DNA from: Chloroflexota bacterium
GTDB taxonomy: Bacteria; Chloroflexota; Dehalococcoidia; Lucifugimonadales; UBA3495
Length of the DNA: 8,883 nt
Direction: 5' to 3'
Assembly: GCA_022561675.1 (NCBI GenBank)
Contig: JADFQT010000096.1
Location: 1 to 8,883, forward strand
The notes under the pieces were generated by a model that did not search any database, was not told where the DNA came from, and saw nothing but the letters and a program-made list of their open reading frames with translations. This document shows, in pieces, positions 6,138 through 8,883 of the stretch (position 1 is its first letter; each line of letters opens with the position of its first letter). The translations under genes were made by a program, and so were the position numbers.

Positions 6138-7049
6138 ATGGCAGACAACTTGGAAAGCATAATCGAATCTCCTGAACCCCAGCTTCTGGGCAGTGGCTTT
6201 GTTTTCACCGAGGGCCCGCTGTGGCATCCGGACGGATACTGGCTGTTCGTGGACCTGTTCCGCTCGGTGCCGGCCATCTACCGCCTGACTCCCGGGGGCC
6301 AACCCGAAATCTTCCGGGAGCCCAGCGGAGGCACCAACGGCATGACCCTGGACCTCCAGGGACGGCTGATAATGTGCGAGGGGGACAACCGCCAGATTAC
6401 GCGGCGGGAAGCGGACGGGTCTATAACTGTACTGGCCGACCGGTGGGAGGGCAAGCGGCTGAACCGGCCCAACGACGTGGTTTGCCGCTCCGACGGCAGC
6501 ATCTACTTCACCAATCCGGGCGGGCGCCTCGACCCGTCGGAAAGGGAGATAGACTTCAGCGGTGTCCATCGCATTCTGCCCGACGGCACGGTAAGCGCCG
6601 TGGCGACCGACATCGACTATCCCAACGGCCTGGCCTTCTCTCCTGATCAATCCATTCTTTATGTGGACAACACCCGCCGGGACAACGGCTGCAACGAGGA
6701 GAAGCAGCGGGGAGAGGCCTGCCCCCACCAGTATATTAGGGCCTACGACGTGGCGGCCGACGGTACCCTGAGCAACAGCCGCCTTTTCGCGCTGCTGGGA
6801 TCGGCCGAGGACGGTGTGCCCGACGGCATGAAGGTGGACATTGCCGGGCGGATTTATTGCACCGGACCGGGCGGCTGCTGGGTTTTCGAATCCAACGGCG
6901 CCCATGCCGGCATAATTCGTCTGCCCGAAATTCCCGCCAATTGCGCCTGGGGCGGACCGGATAACCGGACCATGTTCTTCGCCGCCCGAACCTCGATTTT
7001 CTCGCTGCGAATGAAGACGCCGGGGGTCCCTTTGCCGCGGGCTTCTTAA
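6138..7049 (+). CDS. SMP-30/gluconolactonase/LRE family lactonase
   Basis: A 303-residue six-bladed beta-propeller of the SMP-30/gluconolactonase family; members hydrolyse sugar lactones to aldonic acids with one divalent metal. All the hallmarks are present: FTEGPLWHPDG with metal ligand Glu25, GGTNGMTLDLQGRLIMCEGDNR at 64-85, RLNRPNDVVCRSDGSIYFTNP at 107-127 with Asn109/Asp113, YPNGLAFSPDQSILYVDNT with ligand Asn163, and VPDGMKVDIAGRIYCTGPGG with ligand Asp229. The spacing fits the Glu/Asn/Asp site of human SMP30. No signal peptide, so cytosolic. GGAGG at 6128-6132, 5 nt before the ATG, supports the start. It lies between the aminotransferase and an enolase-superfamily gene, as expected if its aldonate product passes to a dehydratase. 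Substrate is unknown; gluconolactone itself is only one option, and some relatives act on other lactones or organophosphates. Confidence 0.92.
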   Translation: MADNLESIIESPEPQLLGSGFVFTEGPLWHPDGYWLFVDLFRSVPAIYRLTPGGQPEIFREPSGGTNGMTLDLQGRLIMCEGDNRQITRREADGSITVLADRWEGKRLNRPNDVVCRSDGSIYFTNPGGRLDPSEREIDFSGVHRILPDGTVSAVATDIDYPNGLAFSPDQSILYVDNTRRDNGCNEEKQRGEACPHQYIRAYDVAADGTLSNSRLFALLGSAEDGVPDGMKVDIAGRIYCTGPGGCWVFESNGAHAGIIRLPEIPANCAWGGPDNRTMFFAARTSIFSLRMKTPGVPLPRAS

Positions 7050-7079
7050 CCCAAAGCTAAGGTGGGACCCATATGGTTA

Positions 7080-7085
7080 TATACT
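7080..7085 (+). promoter_or_regulatory. Weak -10 candidate (TATACT) upstream of the enolase-superfamily gene
   Basis: The 104-bp gap between the lactonase and enolase genes holds an AT-rich island, GGTTATATACTC, containing TATACT, the same hexamer proposed for the FIST promoter. No good -35 is present. If used, it would give the enolase gene its own transcript with a leader of about 65 nt. The enolase start is preceded by AGAGGAG (7141-7147), 6 nt from the ATG. Confidence 0.25.
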
Positions 7086-7153
7086 CGAACTCTGCGGGTT
7101 TCTCCTTGTTGTCAGTTTAGACATTACTCCCCAAACCGGTAGAGGAGTTAGAG

Positions 7154-8329
7154 ATGAAGATCACCGAGATCGAAGCCATTGCCCTGGTATGGCCGCCGCC
7201 GGAGAAGCAGTATTGGACCGCGCTACGACCCATTGGCCGGGTCAGCGAGCTGATAGTACGGGTCCACACGGACACCGGCCTGGTTGGAATCGGCGAGGCT
7301 CACGGAGCGGGTATGCCCTTTCCCGGCATCTACAAGCAGGACGGCGCGGGTAACATTCAGCCCGAAGGGGCCTCCCGGGTGGTGGCCGAGGTCCTCAAGC
7401 CCGCTCTGCTGGGCGAGGACCCTCTGGATAACGAGAGGCTGTGGGACAAGATGTTTGCGCTGAACCACTATCCGGGCTGGGCCGCCCCGGGCTGGGGCCG
7501 GCCGCAAATAATGACGGGTATGGCGGCCATCGACATCGCCCTCTGGGACATCAAAGGCAAAGCGGCCAACATGCCCGTGTACAAACTGCTGGGCGGCACC
7601 CGCAACACCGTGCCCTGCTACGTGACCGGCGGCTACTACCAGGACGGCAAAACCCTGGCCGATCTGGTCCAAGAATGCGAGACCTACGCCGACATGGGCT
7701 ACGACGCCATAAAATTGAAAATCGGTCACGTCGGCGTGGAGGAGGACCTGGAGCGGGTCCGGTCCGTGCGGGAGGCGCTGGGCCCGGATTTCGACTTGAT
7801 GCTGGACGTTAACGAAGGCTACGACGTTCCCACCGCCATTCGGGTCGCCCGTTTAATGGAGCCGCTGAACATCCGTTGGCTGGAGGAGCCGGTCCACTGG
7901 TATGACCGGGTGGAAGGTTTGGGTCAAGTCGCCGCCAGCACCTCCATTCCCATTGCCTCGGGCGAAAACGCCGCTCACCGCTGGGACGCCAGGGACCTGA
8001 TCCACCGCGGCGGGATCAAAATTATGCAGTTCGATTGCACCCGCTCCGGCGGCATCACCGAGTGCCTCAAGATTGCCGGAATGTGCGCAACGCAGAATGT
8101 TCGGCTGGCGCCCCACCACGATCCACAAGTCCACGGACACCTGGTCGCCGGCCTACCGGTGGGGGAAATAGTGGAAACCTTCCCCGAGGCCGACCGGGAC
8201 CCCGTCTGGAACGAGCTGTTCACCATCCGTCCCGAGATCAAGAACAGCCAGTTGACCCTGCTGGACCGTCCTGGGTGGGGATTCGAGCTGGATGAACAGA
8301 CCTTGGAAAGGCGGGGAGTATGGGCCTGA
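7154..8329 (+). CDS. Mandelate racemase/muconate lactonizing enzyme family protein (enolase superfamily), probable sugar-acid dehydratase
   Basis: A 391-residue enzyme with an N-terminal capping domain (1-130, TDTGLVGIGEAHG at 39-51, MAAIDIALWDIKGK at 123-136) and a modified TIM barrel. All active-site residues of the mandelate racemase subgroup are visible: Lys187-x-Lys189 in KLKIG, metal ligands Asp218 (LDVNEGY), Glu244 (WLEEP) and Glu271 (ASGEN), then Asp294 (MQFDCTRSGG) and His321/His322 (APHHDP) as the His-Asp dyad. Distances between them agree with mandelate racemase numbering to within one or two residues. Such enzymes abstract the proton alpha to a carboxylate; most with this set dehydrate aldonates or aldarates to 2-keto-3-deoxy acids. 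The upstream lactonase gene suggests the same. Exact substrate is unknown. Its stop codon lies inside the 8-bp repeat flanking a miniature element. Related paralogues are reported as strongly expanded in SAR202 Chloroflexota. Confidence 0.93.
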   Translation: MKITEIEAIALVWPPPEKQYWTALRPIGRVSELIVRVHTDTGLVGIGEAHGAGMPFPGIYKQDGAGNIQPEGASRVVAEVLKPALLGEDPLDNERLWDKMFALNHYPGWAAPGWGRPQIMTGMAAIDIALWDIKGKAANMPVYKLLGGTRNTVPCYVTGGYYQDGKTLADLVQECETYADMGYDAIKLKIGHVGVEEDLERVRSVREALGPDFDLMLDVNEGYDVPTAIRVARLMEPLNIRWLEEPVHWYDRVEGLGQVAASTSIPIASGENAAHRWDARDLIHRGGIKIMQFDCTRSGGITECLKIAGMCATQNVRLAPHHDPQVHGHLVAGLPVGEIVETFPEADRDPVWNELFTIRPEIKNSQLTLLDRPGWGFELDEQTLERRGVWA

Positions 8330-8332
8330 GAG

Positions 8333-8447
8333 GGTGTGTGAAAAGATTCAAGACCGTGGCAGTCGCCCTTCGACAAGCTCAGAGCGAAGGGGGTTCGACC
8401 TTCGTGGTGAGCCTGTCGAGCCATGAACGGCTGATTCTCGCACACCC
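8333..8447. mobile_element. 115-bp MITE-like palindromic element with 8-bp target-site duplication
   Basis: CCTGAGAG occurs exactly at 8325-8332 and again at 8448-8455, bracketing a 115-bp segment whose ends are imperfect inverted repeats. The left end reads GGTGTGTGAAAAGATTCA; the right end, reverse-complemented, reads GGGTGTGCGAGAATCA. Inside is a second, larger palindrome: TCGACAAGCTCA (8370-8381) with TGAGCCTGTCGA (8408-8419), 11 of 12 matched, and CGAAGG (8385-8390) with CCTTCG (8399-8404). The CTTCGACAAGCTCAG core resembles a dispersed bacterial repeat often seen in Chloroflexota, an identification from memory. It encodes no protein, so it would need a transposase supplied elsewhere. 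It sits between the enolase gene and crcB and may also terminate transcription. The GC-rich G/C runs leave the boundary uncertain by one base. Confidence 0.72.
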
Positions 8448-8502
8448 CCTGAGAGTAATCATGCCCCCGGGGATTACCCTAACTCCACCGGAAGGAACCT
8501 AG

Positions 8503-8874
8503 GTGATCTGGCTGGCCGTGGCCCTGGGCGGAGCCGCTGGCTCGGTCCTGCGGTACGGTGCGGGACGCCTGGCCATAAATTATTTTGGGCCGACCACGGT
8601 CATGGCCACCTTTGCGGTCAACGTCAGCGGCTCCTTTGCGCTGGGGCTTTTCTACGCCCTGGCCGCCGAGCGGACTTCCCTGCCTGTGGAGATTCGAGCG
8701 CTAATAGGTATCGGCCTAATCGGCGGGTATACCACCTTCTCCACTTTCAGCTTCGAAACCATCAGGCTCCTGGAGTCCGGAGAGCCGACCAGGGCTGCCG
8801 CCAGCGTCCTGGGCAACCTGCTCTTGGGCCTGGCAGCCGCCTATCTGGGCATGCAGATGGCCAGGTTGGCCTAA
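8503..8874 (+). CDS. crcB: Fluoride ion channel CrcB/FluC
   Basis: A 123-residue inner-membrane protein of the CrcB/FluC family, which exports fluoride as a dual-topology dimer. Four hydrophobic segments are visible at about 2-22, 32-54, 65-87 and 98-120. Family motifs: GGAAGSVLRYGAG at 9-21 with Arg17, FAVNVSGSFALGL at 37-49 with Asn40, and GGYTTFSTFSFE at 74-85, holding the two fluoride-path phenylalanines Phe79 and Phe82 and the Gly/Thr turn of the central sodium site. Length is typical and no key residue is missing, so it should work alone as a homodimer. Start is GTG at 8503 with GGAAGGA (8490-8496) about 6 nt upstream. A single gene is seen; a second crcB paralogue could follow beyond the window. 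It is separated from the enolase gene by the miniature element and looks functionally unrelated to it. Confidence 0.95.
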   Translation: MIWLAVALGGAAGSVLRYGAGRLAINYFGPTTVMATFAVNVSGSFALGLFYALAAERTSLPVEIRALIGIGLIGGYTTFSTFSFETIRLLESGEPTRAAASVLGNLLLGLAAAYLGMQMARLA

Positions 8875-8883
8875 ACTAAAGCT

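Noticed and set aside
7024..7070. GGGTCCC/GGGACCC inverted repeat near the lactonase stop as a terminator.
   Set aside because: The arms are only 7 bp with a 33-nt loop, too weak and spread out to support.
8456..8502. Fluoride riboswitch upstream of crcB.
   Set aside because: The short gap after the miniature element lacks the GG-GATGG start and pseudoknot partners of the crcB motif; only a 6-bp GTAATC/GATTAC stem is present.
8320..8502. 60-codon ORF between the enolase gene and crcB.
   Set aside because: It is translation of the palindromic element, starts inside the enolase gene and has no ribosome site or protein-like composition.
1..8883. CRISPR array, tRNA or rRNA genes, phage or defence genes.
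   Set aside because: No regularly spaced repeats, no cloverleaf or rRNA-like stretch, and no nuclease, integrase or phage structural motifs were seen on either strand.

Overview
The window looks like a chromosomal stretch from a GC-rich, free-living bacterium with a catabolic lifestyle. The best guess is a Chloroflexota member close to the Dehalococcoidia/SAR202 lineages. That guess rests on gene content (enolase-superfamily, FAH-family and SMP-30-family enzymes, a FIST protein, a bifunctional phosphoglucose/phosphomannose isomerase) and on the style of the small palindromic repeats between genes. No rRNA, tRNA or universal marker is present, so the taxonomy is an inference.

Layout, left to right. 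A fumarylacetoacetate-hydrolase-family gene enters from the left edge and ends at 600. It converges on three leftward genes: a substrate-binding-protein-fold gene with no signal peptide (756-1964), a FIST-domain sensor (2147-3331) and a bifunctional phosphoglucose/phosphomannose isomerase (3536-4615). Then follow four rightward genes and a pseudogene: a decayed C-terminal fragment of a 3-hydroxyisobutyrate-dehydrogenase-like gene (about 4868-5064), a class IV PLP aminotransferase (5159-6082), an SMP-30/gluconolactonase-like lactonase (6138-7049), a mandelate-racemase-type enolase-superfamily enzyme (7154-8329), and a CrcB/FluC fluoride channel (8503-8874).

How the genes may work together. Lactonase, acid-sugar dehydratase (enolase superfamily) and FAH-family hydrolase are the enzyme types used in non-phosphorylating oxidation of sugars such as L-fucose or L-rhamnose. 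The lactonase and enolase genes are adjacent and co-oriented. The FAH gene lies about 5.5 kb away beyond three oppositely oriented genes, so a single pathway is only a hypothesis. The FIST protein and the signal-less binding protein lie next to each other and could form a cytoplasmic ligand-sensing pair.

The most interesting structures are not the enzymes. First, a 115-bp palindromic miniature element (8333-8447) is flanked by an exact 8-bp direct repeat and sits on the stop codon of the enolase gene, which the repeat restores. Second, a perfect 22-bp inverted repeat (4945-4966/4982-5003) lies exactly where a dehydrogenase remnant has lost one base, as expected of a hairpin-templated mutation. 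Third, a 9-codon leader ORF with the only good Shine-Dalgarno site overlaps the aminotransferase start by ATGA. No clearly new multi-gene system is evident.
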